A DNA stretch of 64,000 nt, from contig JAJPZY010000144.1 in assembly GCA_021204085.1 (NCBI GenBank), positions 1 through 64,000 on the forward strand, read 5' to 3'. The DNA comes from Clostridiales bacterium. Lineage in GTDB: Bacteria > Bacillota > Clostridia > Lachnospirales > Lachnospiraceae. Positions 40,356-51,151 of the stretch are shown in pieces (within the stretch, counting starts at the first letter, position 1; each line of letters starts with the position of its first letter). The translations under genes and the position numbers were made by a program. The notes under the pieces were generated by a model. The model ran no database searches. It was not told the DNA's origin and was given only the letters and a program-made list of their open reading frames with translations.

Positions 40356-41662
40356 GTGTCTTTAAATCCTCCTCCCTGTGATGAATTGACAATAAACGAA
40401 TCCGGATTCCGGGTAAACCGCGTCAGACCGCTCTTCCAGACCATCGGCTCATCCGCCATCAGGACAAACGCCCGCAGATCCGCTTTCCGCTGCACGATCT
40501 TATCCCCGTCCATGATATCCATATCTTCGAAATCAATCACTTCCTGCGCAATAAACCGCCGCGGCTCCGCTTTCAGCAGGGAAATAAAATCCGCCTTCTG
40601 CTGCTTTGTCATCGTGTTGCCGAAGACGACGCCGTAGCCGCCGGCTTCCGCCACATCCTTTAACACCAGATCATCAAAATGCTCCAGAACATAGGCCATA
40701 TCCTCCTCATAGAACGGCAGATAGGTCGGCGCATTGTTCAGAATCGGCTCCTCGCCCAGATAATACTTTATCATCTTCGGGACAAAGTAATAAATACCCT
40801 TATCATCCGCCACACCGTTGCCCGGCACATTCATAAGTGCCACATTGCCCTTGCGGAACACATCATAAATGTGCGGCACGCCAATCAATGATTCCGGCTT
40901 AAAGTTCATCGGATCCAGATAATCGTCGGAAATTCTGCGGTAAACCGCGCCGACACGCTCTTTTTTCCCGGAATAATCCTTAAAGTAAAGGACATCATCC
41001 TCCACCACGAGATCCTGGCCGATCGCCAGCGTCGACCCGGTTTGCTCCGCCAGATAAGAATGCTCAAAATAAGCGAAATTGAACCGTCCCGGCGTCAGGA
41101 TTACATTCAGACCGCCGGTATTGACATAGTCCATCGTCTTTTTCAGCAGGTCCGCATAGTTACGGTTATCCTCAATTTTCACCTCACGGAATGTCTTCGG
41201 AGAGCTCATCCGGCAAAGCTGTCTGGCAATCATCGGGTAAGATGCACCGGAGGGCACCCGCAGGTTATCCTCCAGTATGTACCACTCCTTATCCTTGCCA
41301 CGCACCAGATCGATACCGGAAATATGGGAAGAAACATCGCGCACCGGACATACGCCTTCGCATTCCGCCATATAACCGCTGGAAGCAAAAATAAAGTCCT
41401 CAGGAACCACGCCGTCTTTTACAATCTTCTTCTCCCCGTAAATATCTTTCAAAAATAAGTTCAGCGCCTTCACCCGCTGCTTTAACCCCCGCTCCAGATA
41501 ATCAAACTCATCCGCGCCGATCACCCGCGGAATCGCGTCAAACGGAAACAGCTGCTCGTGAAAAACATTATTTTTGTAAATACCGAATTTCACGCCGTAG
41601 CGTGCCAGCAGCCGATTGACCTTATCTGTATTCTGGAACAGATCCATGTCATAAAACTCCAT
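40337..41662 (-). CDS. Circularly permuted ATP-grasp type protein
   Basis: RGKDKEWYILEDNLRVPSGASYPMIARQLCR; LILTPGRFN-type region (VILTPGRFNFAYFEHSYLAEQTG); DLVLKDVAEAGGYGVVFG. Confidence 0.92.
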   Translation of the reverse strand: MEFYDMDLFQNTDKVNRLLARYGVKFGIYKNNVFHEQLFPFDAIPRVIGADEFDYLERGLKQRVKALNLFLKDIYGEKKIVKDGVVPEDFIFASSGYMAECEGVCPVRDVSSHISGIDLVRGKDKEWYILEDNLRVPSGASYPMIARQLCRMSSPKTFREVKIEDNRNYADLLKKTMDYVNTGGLNVILTPGRFNFAYFEHSYLAEQTGSTLAIGQDLVVEDDVLYFKDYSGKKERVGAVYRRISDDYLDPMNFKPESLIGVPHIYDVFRKGNVALMNVPGNGVADDKGIYYFVPKMIKYYLGEEPILNNAPTYLPFYEEDMAYVLEHFDDLVLKDVAEAGGYGVVFGNTMTKQQKADFISLLKAEPRRFIAQEVIDFEDMDIMDGDKIVQRKADLRAFVLMADEPMVWKSGLTRFTRNPDSFIVNSSQGGGFKDTWVLSH

Positions 41663-41791
41663 ATCTGGTCTCCTTTCTGATTTCCCCTAGTCTCCCTGTT
41701 TTCATGTGATTTTACGAACTCATGCCCTGAAATCCAAATCCGATTCAGATTCTGTATCGGATTTCACTTCTCAGGCACCGCCGAAACACGG

Positions 41792-41826
41792 AAAAAAGGG
41801 CGCTCTGCCGTCAAGCAGAACGCCCT
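41792..41826 (-). terminator. Intrinsic terminator downstream of ilvA
   Basis: Minus strand GGGCGTTCTGC ttgacg GCAGAGCGCCC TTTTTT. Confidence 0.85.
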
Positions 41827-41909
41827 CGTTCTTCACGTACTTATTAATTAATTATACAGGGTTGCCAAAGTTTGTCAACTAAATTTCCTCGAAATTCTCT
41901 TTTACAACG

Positions 41910-43130
41910 TTACAGAGCGGTCTGTACCAGCTTCACCCGATACCCTTCCGCTTCCAGGGCATGCAGGATCTGATTTTTATGCTCCGTACCGAACGCCTCC
42001 ATCGTGATCCGCAGTTCCACCGCCGCATTCCGGTTGGACGATACAAACTGGTTATGTTCCAACTTGATGACGTTCCCCTGATTGTCAGCGACAATCCCGG
42101 ACACCCGGTGCAGTTCACCCGGTTTATCCGGCAGCAGCACGGAAACCGTAAAGATCCGGTCACGGAAGATCAGGCCGCGCTGCACCACGGAAGACATCGT
42201 GATTACATCCATATTGCCGCCGCTTAAGATGGCGACCACTCGCTTATCCTTCACATCCAGCTGCTTTAAAGCAGCTACTGTCAGCAGGCCGGAATTTTCA
42301 ACAACCATTTTGTGATTTTCCACCATATCGAGAAATGCCACAACCAGATCATCATCATCCACCGTAATGATGTCGTCCAGATTCTGACTGACATAGGGGA
42401 AAATCTTCTCTCCCGGCGTCTTCACCGCCGTACCGTCGGCAATTGTGCTGACACTGGGCAGCGTGACTACTTTTCCTGCTTTGATGGACTCCTGCATACA
42501 GTTTGCTTTCGCAGGCTCCACACCGATCACTTTAATCTTCGGATTCAGCAGCTTTGCCAGCGTCGATACGCCCGTCGCCAGACCGCCGCCGCCAATCGGC
42601 ACCAGAATATACTCTACCAACGGGAGATCCTTAAAAATTTCCATCGCAATGGTTCCCTGCCCCGTTGCTACTGCCAGATCATCAAAGGGGTGAATAAATG
42701 TATATCCATGTTCATCTGCCAGTTCCAACGCTTTCGCGCAGGCCTCGTCATACACATCACCATACAAAATCACCTCGGCGCCGTATCCCTTCGTTCGGTT
42801 CACCTTGATCAGCGGCGTTGTGGTTGGCATGACAATCGTCGCTTTCACCCCGAACTTCTGCGCTGCGTAAGCCACTCCCTGCGCATGGTTTCCGGCAGAC
42901 GCCGTGATCAGCCCGCGGCTGCGCTCCTCTGCGCTCAATGTGCTGATCTTATAATAGGCGCCGCGCACCTTGTATGCTCCGGTAAACTGCATATTCTCCG
43001 GCTTTAAATAGACCTTATTTCCGGTCTGTTCGCTGAAGAATTCACTGTAAACCAGCTTCGTGTCCTGAGTAACTTCCTTTACAATCTCGCTGGCTTCCTC
43101 AAAACGATCCAGGGTTAACATCTCACTCAT
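41910..43130 (-). CDS. ilvA: Threonine ammonia-lyase with C-terminal ACT domain
   Basis: [51 protein letters not shown]. Start trimmed from 43205. Confidence 0.95.
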   Translation of the reverse strand: MSEMLTLDRFEEASEIVKEVTQDTKLVYSEFFSEQTGNKVYLKPENMQFTGAYKVRGAYYKISTLSAEERSRGLITASAGNHAQGVAYAAQKFGVKATIVMPTTTPLIKVNRTKGYGAEVILYGDVYDEACAKALELADEHGYTFIHPFDDLAVATGQGTIAMEIFKDLPLVEYILVPIGGGGLATGVSTLAKLLNPKIKVIGVEPAKANCMQESIKAGKVVTLPSVSTIADGTAVKTPGEKIFPYVSQNLDDIITVDDDDLVVAFLDMVENHKMVVENSGLLTVAALKQLDVKDKRVVAILSGGNMDVITMSSVVQRGLIFRDRIFTVSVLLPDKPGELHRVSGIVADNQGNVIKLEHNQFVSSNRNAAVELRITMEAFGTEHKNQILHALEAEGYRVKLVQTAL

Positions 43131-43635
43131 CGCTTTCCTCCTCCTTACTTCGCATCTTACTTGACAGGTTAAGATATTCCTCTGCCGTCTCCCGGTTTTT
43201 TTCAATCTCCTCCGATGTCAGGACTCGGCGAACCTTTGCCGGGCTCCCCAGCACCATCATACCGTCCGGAATTTTCACACCCTGAGTTACCAGGGCTCCG
43301 GCACCAATCAAACAATTTTTTCCTATTTCAGCACCGTTTAAAATAATTGCTCCCATCCCGATCAGTGTATTATCGCCGATTGTACAACCATGGATAATCG
43401 CACCATGTCCTATCGTCACGTAATCACCAATTACAATCGGATAACCCTTATCCGTATGAAGAACACATCCGTCCTGTATATTACTGCACCGACCGATGCG
43501 GATAGGGTCCCCGTCTCCGCGCAACACCGCCTGATACCAGATACTACTACATGCTCCCATAACGACATCTCCGACCACATCGGCGCTGGGCGCGATAAAA
43601 TTTCTCAACTTATCGAAGCCTTCCATTTCAATCAA
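43123..43635 (-). CDS. Gamma carbonic anhydrase family (left-handed beta-helix) protein
   Basis: [45 protein letters not shown] hexapeptide repeats. Confidence 0.92.
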   Translation of the reverse strand: MIEMEGFDKLRNFIAPSADVVGDVVMGACSSIWYQAVLRGDGDPIRIGRCSNIQDGCVLHTDKGYPIVIGDYVTIGHGAIIHGCTIGDNTLIGMGAIILNGAEIGKNCLIGAGALVTQGVKIPDGMMVLGSPAKVRRVLTSEEIEKNRETAEEYLNLSSKMRSKEEESDE

Positions 43636-44576
43636 CCTTTCTCGTCAAAAAGTGCATCCACAAAATCGTTTGCATCGAACTTCTGCAAATCTTCTATCGT
43701 CTCGCCGACGCCGATATACTTCACCGGGATTCCCAGCTCCGAGTGAATTGCCACGGCAATTCCGCCCTTCGCCGTCCCGTCCATCTTTGTCAGGACAATT
43801 CCGGTAATCTCCGCAACTTCCGCAAATTGTTTCGCCTGATTTAATGCATTCTGTCCTGTCGTAGCATCAAGAACCACCAGCGTCTCCCGGAATACATCCG
43901 GATACTCCCGCTCCAGAATGCGATTGATTTTTTTCAATTCTTCCATCAGGTTCTTCTTATTATGAAGTCGGCCAGCCGTATCAATCAGAAGCACATCTGC
44001 GTTTCTGGCCTTTGCCGCCTGCACCGCGTCGTAAACAACAGCCGCCGGATCCGATCCCTCCTGGCCGCCGACAATCTCCACGCCGGCCCTATGCGCCCAC
44101 TCGGTCAGCTGCTCTCCCGCTGCCGCGCGGAAGGTATCCGCCGCGCCCAGAATTACTTTTCTGCCCTGGCTCTTTAACTTCGAAGCCAGCTTTCCGATCG
44201 TCGTCGTCTTCCCGACGCCGTTTACGCCAATCACCAGCACCACAGACTTCTCACTTTCAAACCGGTAGGCGGCCTCCCCGATCTGCATCTGCTCTTTGAT
44301 ACTCTCGATCAGAAGCTCCTTGCAGGCCTGCGGCTCCTTAATATGCTGCTCCTTCACCTTCGCTTTCAGATTCTCAATAATCTCCTCCGTCGCCCGGACG
44401 CCGATATCTCCCATCACCAGTATTTCCTCAATCTCCTCATAAAACTCCTCATCAATATGAGAAAATCCCCGAAACACCGAATCAATCCCCGAGACAATAT
44501 TATTCCTCGTCTTCGTCAGGCCGGAAACCAGTCGCCTGAAAAAACCCTTCTTTTCTTCTTTCACTTCCTCACTCAT
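43632..44576 (-). CDS. ftsY: SRP receptor FtsY
   Basis: [46 protein letters not shown]. Start trimmed from 44609. Confidence 0.97.
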   Translation of the reverse strand: MSEEVKEEKKGFFRRLVSGLTKTRNNIVSGIDSVFRGFSHIDEEFYEEIEEILVMGDIGVRATEEIIENLKAKVKEQHIKEPQACKELLIESIKEQMQIGEAAYRFESEKSVVLVIGVNGVGKTTTIGKLASKLKSQGRKVILGAADTFRAAAGEQLTEWAHRAGVEIVGGQEGSDPAAVVYDAVQAAKARNADVLLIDTAGRLHNKKNLMEELKKINRILEREYPDVFRETLVVLDATTGQNALNQAKQFAEVAEITGIVLTKMDGTAKGGIAVAIHSELGIPVKYIGVGETIEDLQKFDANDFVDALFDEKG

Positions 44577-44612
44577 GCTATCAAACCTCCCTAAATGATT
44601 CGAAACCATCGT

Positions 44613-44635
44613 TATACCCTCGCGGTGAGGGTATA
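44613..44635. other. Perfect hairpin between smc stop and ftsY start
   Basis: TATACCCTCgcggtGAGGGTATA, 4 nt beyond the smc stop codon. Confidence 0.8.
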
Positions 44636-44639
44636 GCCA

Positions 44640-47600
44640 CTACTGCTCCAGTTGACTCTCGATAAGATCTACAGAGACGAGCGCAGACACGCCCTTCTCC
44701 TGCATCGTAATTCCGTACAGCCGGTCCGCCGCGACCATAGTCCCGCGCCGGTGTGTAATCACAATAAACTGCGTGTGCTGCGTCAGCTTATGCAGGTAAG
44801 TCGCATAACGCTCCACATTCGGGTCGTCCAGCGCCGCCTCTATCTCATCTAACAGACAGAACGGCGACGGTTTCAGATTCTGTATCGCAAAAAGCAGCGC
44901 GATTGCCGTCAGCGCTTTCTCGCCTCCGGAAAGCTGCATCATATTCTGCAGCTTTTTGCCGGGCGGCTGTGCGATGATGCGCACACCGCAGTCTAAGATA
45001 TCCTGATCTTCTCCCATCGTCAGCTCCAGTGTTCCCTTTCCGCCGCCGAAGAGCTCCTGAAACGCCTTATCAAACTCTCTCTGGATATCGGCGAATTTTT
45101 CCGCAAACTGCTTTTTCATGCCCTCGTCCAAATCCGCAATAATGTCTTCCAGCGTCTTTCTGGACTGTTCCAGATCCTCATGCTGTCCCTTAAGAAACGT
45201 ATATCTCTCCGAAACCTCCTTATACTCCTCAATAGCATTGACATTCACACTGCCCAGCTTTCGGATATCCTCTTTCAGACCGGAAATCTGTTTTTTCAGT
45301 TCCGCGGTCCCCGGCAAATCCTCTGACTTTTGCTTTTCCGCCTCATGCCGCGTCAGCTCATACTCCTGCCACATGTACTCTGTCTGTGACTCCCTGGTAT
45401 GTTCCAGCTTTTCCAGCCGGTCATTCAAACGAAAAAGCTCCTTATCCAGCTGTGCGAGCTCCGAGGACAACGCCTCCCGCTTTTCAAAAAATCCCTTTTG
45501 TTCACGGTTCATCGCATCCTTATCCGCCGAACACTGCTCCAGATTCGCCGAAAACGTCTCCCTCTTTCGCACTGCCTCCTCGCATCTTGCGGTCATCTCC
45601 TCAATCTGATGCTGTCGGTTTTCAATCTCCTGCCCGCTGTTGGAAGCATTCAGCAGAACCTCCTGCTGCGTACGGTGAAGATCAAGGATTTCCTCCGCCA
45701 CGCGCTGAATATTTTCTCTGGAAAAATCCGATTTCTGCTGCAGCTGCGCAATGGTTACATTGACCGCAGAAATCTCTTCATGCTTTCCCTGAATTTCATG
45801 CTGAATCCGATTAATCTCTTCGGTCAAAACCTCATTCGCGGCGGAAATATCCGCCTCCCGCTGACGGGACTGCTCTACCCGCAAATGAATCTGCTGTTTG
45901 TCTACCTCCGCCTCACTTTTCTCATCTTCCAGCTTCTGAATCTCGGCCTGAATATTTTCATAAAAAGCGGCCTGCTGCTCCTGCTCTTCTTTCAGATGCT
46001 CCACCTCTACCTGAAGTGTATTCTGCCGAAGATAAAAATCCTGCAGTGCCGTCTGAATCTCATCAAAATCGTCCTTTAAGAGTTCATCTGCCGTCCGGAC
46101 ATCCTCCAGACGCTCTTTTATCTTTTTTTCTTCCTCTTTCTGCTCTTTCAGGCGACGCTCCAAAGCAGAGATTTCACGGCTGCGCCCCAACAGGTTGCTG
46201 TTATTTTTAAATGCACCTCCGGTCATGGAACCGCCCGGGGATAATGATTCCCCTTCCAGTGTCACTATACGGAGAGACGACCGAAACTTTCTCTGGATGG
46301 CAATGGCGTGGTCAACCGTATCCGCCACCAGAATTCTTCCCAGAAGATATCCCGCCACCCCGCGATATTTTTCATCTGTCTTCACCAGCGTGTCCGCCAT
46401 ACCGATCGCGCCGGGCTCATGAAGCGCTTTTCTTGCAGGCACGGACTCGGGCGCCGACACATCTGTCAGTGGAAGAAAAGTCGCGCGACCGTATTTATTT
46501 TTCTTTAAAAAGGCGATCATCTGCTTCGCCGTCTCAGTATTATCTGTAACAATATTCTGGATACTTCCGCCGAGGGCAGTCTCAATCGCCGTCTCATACC
46601 GCTTGTCCACGCGAATCAGATCAGCAACCACCCCGTGAATGCCCGGCGTATCTGCCTTGCGCTCCATTACCCGGCGGATGCTGTTTCCGTATCCATCATA
46701 ACGCTCCGCAATATTTTTCAGCGATTCCAGGCGGGAAGCGTCCCGAATCGACTGGTGGCGAAGTTCCTCATGTTCCTTTTCAAGCTCTGCTGCCTGCTGT
46801 TGCCACTTTCTCCGCTTCTGATCAACGCTGATTTTCTTCTTCTCCATACTGAGAATCTTTTCATTCAGCGTATTCAGCGCTTCCTCTGACGAAGCGAGCT
46901 CTCCGGCCGCATCGGAACCGCTGCTCTTTCGTTCCAGAAGCTGTCTTGCAAGCTGCGCCTTTCGTATGTCTGCCTGCTCAATAATCGTGCTGTATCGCTG
47001 CTGCTCGCCCTCAGTGGCGGCTCTGGCATCCAGAAGTGAGAGGATTTCCTGCTTTCCCGCTTCGACCTGCTGCGTTTTCTTTGCTGCCGTCTTCTGCAAT
47101 TCATCCAGCACGTCCTTAAGCTGTTGCTTTCCGGCCTCTGCCTCAGCAATCATCTGATCCGCCTCAGCCTTTTCATCACTGTAGCGCTGTCCGGTCTGCT
47201 GCCGGCGGTCAACCTCCCCCTCCAGATCTCTTAAGCGCTCCTTTACATGCGATTCGCTCTGCTCAATGGTCCGAATCTGCTCCCGAAGCACGTTGATCTG
47301 GCCTTCAAACTTCTCCCGCTCAACATCAGCCTCGCCGATCTGACTCTGAAGGCTTGTAATCTGCGCATCATTTTCCTGAATTTTTAAATCCAGCTCCTCG
47401 TATTTCTGACGGGCTTCCTCAAACGCCGCCGAAGCCTCTGTTTGCTGCTGGTCGGCAATCTCATACTTTCCGCGGACAGACTCCTCTTCCGCATCCACGC
47501 GATCCATGTCCAGCAGGAAAAGATTCACCTCGCCGGCTTTCAGCTCTTCCTTCTTTTTTAAATATGTGCGTGCATGCTCCGACTGCCGCTCCAAAGGGCC

Positions 47601-48206
47601 GATCTGACGCTCCAGCTCTGTCAATATATCCGTAATACGCACCATGTTCTGCTGTTCCGTCTCCAGCTTTTTCATGGTCATTTGTTTACGCCGTTTAAAC
47701 TTTACAATTCCCGCCGCCTCGTCAAAGAGTTCCCGCCGTTCCTCCGGCTTTCCGCTTAAAATCCGATCGATCTGCCCCTGCCCGATAATGGAATATCCTT
47801 CTTTTCCGATACCGGTATCATAAAACATCTCATTAATATCTTTCAAACGGCACGCCGTTCCGTTTAAAAGGTATTCACTCTCCCCGGAACGATACACCCG
47901 CCGCGCCACCGTCACCTCATTGTAATCCACCGGCAGATAATGATCAGAATTATCCAATGTAATCGCCACATAAGCAAAGCTTACCGGCTTCCGGCTCTGC
48001 GTACCGGCGAAAATCACATCCTGCATGCTGGAGCTACGCAGCTGTTTTACCTTCTGCTCACCCAGAACCCACCGCACAGCATCCGCGATATTACTTTTTC
48101 CGCTGCCGTTCGGTCCTACAATACCTGTAATCCCGTTATGAAAATCGAGGACAATCCTGTTCGCAAAAGATTTAAACCCCTGTATTTCAATGGACTTCAG
48201 GTACAT
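44640..48206 (-). CDS. smc: Chromosome segregation protein SMC
   Basis: MYLKSIEIQGFKSFANRIVLDFHNGITGIVGPNGSGKSNIADAVRWVLGEQ; long coiled coil; LSGGEKALTAIALLFAIQNLKPSPFCLLDEIEAALDD. Confidence 0.98.
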   Translation of the reverse strand: MYLKSIEIQGFKSFANRIVLDFHNGITGIVGPNGSGKSNIADAVRWVLGEQKVKQLRSSSMQDVIFAGTQSRKPVSFAYVAITLDNSDHYLPVDYNEVTVARRVYRSGESEYLLNGTACRLKDINEMFYDTGIGKEGYSIIGQGQIDRILSGKPEERRELFDEAAGIVKFKRRKQMTMKKLETEQQNMVRITDILTELERQIGPLERQSEHARTYLKKKEELKAGEVNLFLLDMDRVDAEEESVRGKYEIADQQQTEASAAFEEARQKYEELDLKIQENDAQITSLQSQIGEADVEREKFEGQINVLREQIRTIEQSESHVKERLRDLEGEVDRRQQTGQRYSDEKAEADQMIAEAEAGKQQLKDVLDELQKTAAKKTQQVEAGKQEILSLLDARAATEGEQQRYSTIIEQADIRKAQLARQLLERKSSGSDAAGELASSEEALNTLNEKILSMEKKKISVDQKRRKWQQQAAELEKEHEELRHQSIRDASRLESLKNIAERYDGYGNSIRRVMERKADTPGIHGVVADLIRVDKRYETAIETALGGSIQNIVTDNTETAKQMIAFLKKNKYGRATFLPLTDVSAPESVPARKALHEPGAIGMADTLVKTDEKYRGVAGYLLGRILVADTVDHAIAIQRKFRSSLRIVTLEGESLSPGGSMTGGAFKNNSNLLGRSREISALERRLKEQKEEEKKIKERLEDVRTADELLKDDFDEIQTALQDFYLRQNTLQVEVEHLKEEQEQQAAFYENIQAEIQKLEDEKSEAEVDKQQIHLRVEQSRQREADISAANEVLTEEINRIQHEIQGKHEEISAVNVTIAQLQQKSDFSRENIQRVAEEILDLHRTQQEVLLNASNSGQEIENRQHQIEEMTARCEEAVRKRETFSANLEQCSADKDAMNREQKGFFEKREALSSELAQLDKELFRLNDRLEKLEHTRESQTEYMWQEYELTRHEAEKQKSEDLPGTAELKKQISGLKEDIRKLGSVNVNAIEEYKEVSERYTFLKGQHEDLEQSRKTLEDIIADLDEGMKKQFAEKFADIQREFDKAFQELFGGGKGTLELTMGEDQDILDCGVRIIAQPPGKKLQNMMQLSGGEKALTAIALLFAIQNLKPSPFCLLDEIEAALDDPNVERYATYLHKLTQHTQFIVITHRRGTMVAADRLYGITMQEKGVSALVSVDLIESQLEQ

Positions 48207-48888
48207 ACTTTCCTCCTAACTGCAGGATGGCATGATACGCTGCCTCCTGTTGCGCCGCTTTTTTCGTCGCGCCTTCACCGCACCCCATCGGCTTCCCGCC
48301 GATGCGGGCTTCAACCTGATACGTTTTATTATGAGCAGGTCCGTATTCTCCAACCTGAACATATTCCAGCTTTCCCATCCCGCGGCCCTGAATCATCTCC
48401 TGTAAAATCGTCTTACTATCGTAAAAGAGCTGCATGTGCTCCATATCATTCAAAACAAAACGGAAGATAAACTCCTTCGCCTTCTCAAAACCACCGTCCA
48501 GATAGACGGCTCCCATGACCGCTTCAAATGCGTCCGACAAGACTGATTTCCGCTCCCTCCCGCCGGTCTGCGCCTCACCTTTCCCCAGGAAGAGAAAATC
48601 CCCCAGATGCAGCCCTTTTGTACAAAAGGCAAGCGTCTGCTCACAGACAACGCTGGCCCGCACCCGCGTCAGTTCCCCTTCATCCCAGTCCGGATGAAGA
48701 TGATACAGATGTTCGCTTGTAACAATTTCCAGCACAGCATCCCCCAAAAATTCAAGACGCTCATTGTTATACGTTTTTTTCATCCCGCGCTCATTCGCAT
48801 AAGAACTGTGCGTAAGAGCCTGTCTTAACAATCCTTCATTGTGAAATCTATATCCGATCTTCTCCTGGAATTCCTGCAGCTTTTCCAT
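48187..48888 (-). CDS. rnc: Ribonuclease III
   Basis: NNERLEFLGDAVLEIVTSEHLY; C-terminal dsRBD. Confidence 0.97.
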   Translation of the reverse strand: MEKLQEFQEKIGYRFHNEGLLRQALTHSSYANERGMKKTYNNERLEFLGDAVLEIVTSEHLYHLHPDWDEGELTRVRASVVCEQTLAFCTKGLHLGDFLFLGKGEAQTGGRERKSVLSDAFEAVMGAVYLDGGFEKAKEFIFRFVLNDMEHMQLFYDSKTILQEMIQGRGMGKLEYVQVGEYGPAHNKTYQVEARIGGKPMGCGEGATKKAAQQEAAYHAILQLGGKYVPEVH

Positions 48889-48975
48889 GGACTATCTTTC
48901 CCCTTTTTTACATGTGCAGGGCTGCCGTACCCGTACAGCAGCCCTGTGTTTACCGTACTATTATGCAACCACGCC

Positions 48976-49203
48976 CTAAAGAGAACTGATTCGAATCTGC
49001 TCTACAGCATCGCCGACCGTCCGAATCTGATCGGCCGCTTCCGTAGGAATCTCAATACCGAACTCTTCTTCCAACTCGGTGATGATCTGGAATAAATCCA
49101 AAGAATCAGCGTCCAGTTCCTCGAAAGTTGTCTCTTCGGTAATATCATCCGCGTCCACATCCAGTACGTTTGCAATGATACTCTGAATCTTATCGAATTC
49201 CAT
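48976..49203 (-). CDS. acpP: Acyl carrier protein
   Basis: MEFDKIQSIIANVLDVDADDITEETTFEELDADSLDLFQIITELEEEFGIEI (DSL motif). Start trimmed from 49245. Confidence 0.97.
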   Translation of the reverse strand: MEFDKIQSIIANVLDVDADDITEETTFEELDADSLDLFQIITELEEEFGIEIPTEAADQIRTVGDAVEQIRISSL

Positions 49204-49295
49204 TTCATCCTCCCCTCCTTTCCTCACATATTTTCTATAAAGCAAATGATTACTTATTCACACAAGTCTTCTTTTTTCAATTAGAAACTGCACTC

Positions 49296-50300
49296 TTATG
49301 AAGAAAAATTCTCCTTCAGCTTCTCGCTGATTCCCTGCCGTTTATAAGTCTGACACTGAATCACCGCATTCTTCACATCCTTTGCCTTCGAGCTTCCGTG
49401 AATCTTTACCACCAGGCCGCGGCAGCCGAGAAGCGGCGCTCCGCCATATTCAGAGGCATCAAACTCCTTTAAGGTCTGCTTCAATGCCGGTTTAATCAAA
49501 AGCGCGCCAATCTTCGTCCGCAGGGATGACATCAGCCCCGCCTTCACCTTATCCAGAAGTGTAGCCGCGACTCCTTCATAAAGTTTTAAAACAATATTCC
49601 CGGCAAAAGCTTCACAGACAATAACATCCGCTCCGCCATGAGGAATCTCTCTGGCTTCAATACTTCCGATAAAGTGAATACCCGGACAGGTTTTCAGCAG
49701 AGGATATGTTTCTTTCACCAGCGCGTTACCTTTCTCCTCCTCGGCACCGATATTCAAAATGCCCACCCGGGGATTCTTTATCCCGATAACATTCTCCATA
49801 TAAATGGAACCCATCTGCGCAAACTGCACCAGATGTGACGGCCGTGCGTCCACATTCGCGCCCGCGTCCACCAGAAGCGCCACTCCTTTTTCTGTGGGAA
49901 TCAATGGCGACAGCGCCGGCCGTTCCACCCCTTTGATCCGTCCGACGATCGTCTGACCGCCAACCAGAATTGCACCGGAATTACCCGCGGATACAATCGC
50001 GTCCGCCTCCCCGCATTTCACCATATTCATACCAACCACCATAGAGGACTGCTTTTTTTCACGAATCGCGGAAACCGGATGCTCCGCTGTCTCAATCACC
50101 TCTTCACAATGTACGACCTCGATTCGTTCGGAATCAAAGCTGTACTTGCCAAGCTCTGCCCGGATCTGTTCCTGCCGGCCGGTAAGAATCACTGAAATAT
50201 CCTGATGAGCATTGACTGCATCAACCGCACCTTTTACTATTTCAGCCGGTGCATTGTCGCCTCCCATGGCATCCACCACGACACGAACTGTTTCAGCCAT
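49296..50300 (-). CDS. plsX: Phosphate acyltransferase PlsX
   Basis: VRVVVDAMGGDNAPAEIVKGAVDAV; DVIVCEAFAGNIVLKLYEG. Start trimmed from 50330. Confidence 0.96.
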   Translation of the reverse strand: MAETVRVVVDAMGGDNAPAEIVKGAVDAVNAHQDISVILTGRQEQIRAELGKYSFDSERIEVVHCEEVIETAEHPVSAIREKKQSSMVVGMNMVKCGEADAIVSAGNSGAILVGGQTIVGRIKGVERPALSPLIPTEKGVALLVDAGANVDARPSHLVQFAQMGSIYMENVIGIKNPRVGILNIGAEEEKGNALVKETYPLLKTCPGIHFIGSIEAREIPHGGADVIVCEAFAGNIVLKLYEGVAATLLDKVKAGLMSSLRTKIGALLIKPALKQTLKEFDASEYGGAPLLGCRGLVVKIHGSSKAKDVKNAVIQCQTYKRQGISEKLKENFSS

Positions 50301-50388
50301 ATATAAGACCTCCCGTTCTTTAGTTATCATAAAATATACATCAATATGTTCTATAAATCAACCTTACTTTCAATGTTGCTATTTCCAC

Positions 50389-50590
50389 GATGTTGCTATT
50401 CACAGTACACCACCTGACATGCGCAAAAGCAGCCGTTTCACGTCTGACGCAGCAAAAACGCTGCTCATTTTTTTGCTTATGCAGGTGGAGTTCCTGCTTC
50501 ACAGGTTACATCGGCATCGTGATACAGTCTCTTACGTGCAAGCACGACGATCCTGCATCACAATACCGATGCACTGTGAATAGCAACATC
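50389..50590. repeat. Fold-back repeat family 1, copy c (long form, 202 bp)
   Basis: Perfect 18-bp terminal inverted repeats GATGTTGCTATTCACAGT...ACTGTGAATAGCAACATC; core CCACCTGACATGCGCAAAA.../TTTTTTTGCTTATGCAGGTGGAGTTCCTGCTT. Confidence 0.92.
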
Positions 50591-50655
50591 TTAAAAACAA
50601 AAAATCAAGGATTCAACCTGCATCGAACCCTTGACTTCCTGTAATTTTCATAAAA

Positions 50656-50835
50656 TTAATCGACAGCAATGATTTCTTTCTTGTTGTAGCTGCCGCAATT
50701 CCTGCAAACTCTGTGCGGAACCATCAGCTCGCCGCATTTGCTGCACTTCACCAAAGTCGGAGCACTCATCTTCCAATTTGCTCTTCTCTGATCTCTTCTT
50801 CCCTTGGAAGATTTATTTTTCGGACAAATCGACAT
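50656..50835 (-). CDS. rpmF: 50S ribosomal protein L32, zinc-ribbon form
   Basis: MSICPKNKSSKGRRDQRRANWKMSAPTLVKCSKCGELMVPHRVCRNCGSY. Confidence 0.96.
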   Translation of the reverse strand: MSICPKNKSSKGRRDQRRANWKMSAPTLVKCSKCGELMVPHRVCRNCGSYNKKEIIAVD

Positions 50836-51151
50836 CGCATCCACCTCCAATGCTACATTTCTTTTCAAATCACACTTGGGTTATTATAACCACACTGCTG
50901 ACATTTGTCAACCAGTTTTTGATGATACAAGGGACAAAAGATTGGAAATCGAATGCTGGCATTCGCATTTGCGATCTTGGGGACCGCCAAAACATGAGGA
51001 AGTAGCAAATTTGACCGGTTTGGGGGCAAATTTAGCGGATTCCGAATGTTTTTCGGATTGCGGGATAAGTGAGATAGGAAATCTTTGATTTCCGTAATCG
51101 AACTTATGCACAGCAGCGGTTTTTGTGAAGCAATCCGAAGTATCATCATTG

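Noticed and set aside
41736-41764. Hairpin AAATCCGAT/ATCGGATTT upstream of the ATP-grasp gene
   Set aside because: Real inverted repeat but single copy and without supporting evidence for function.
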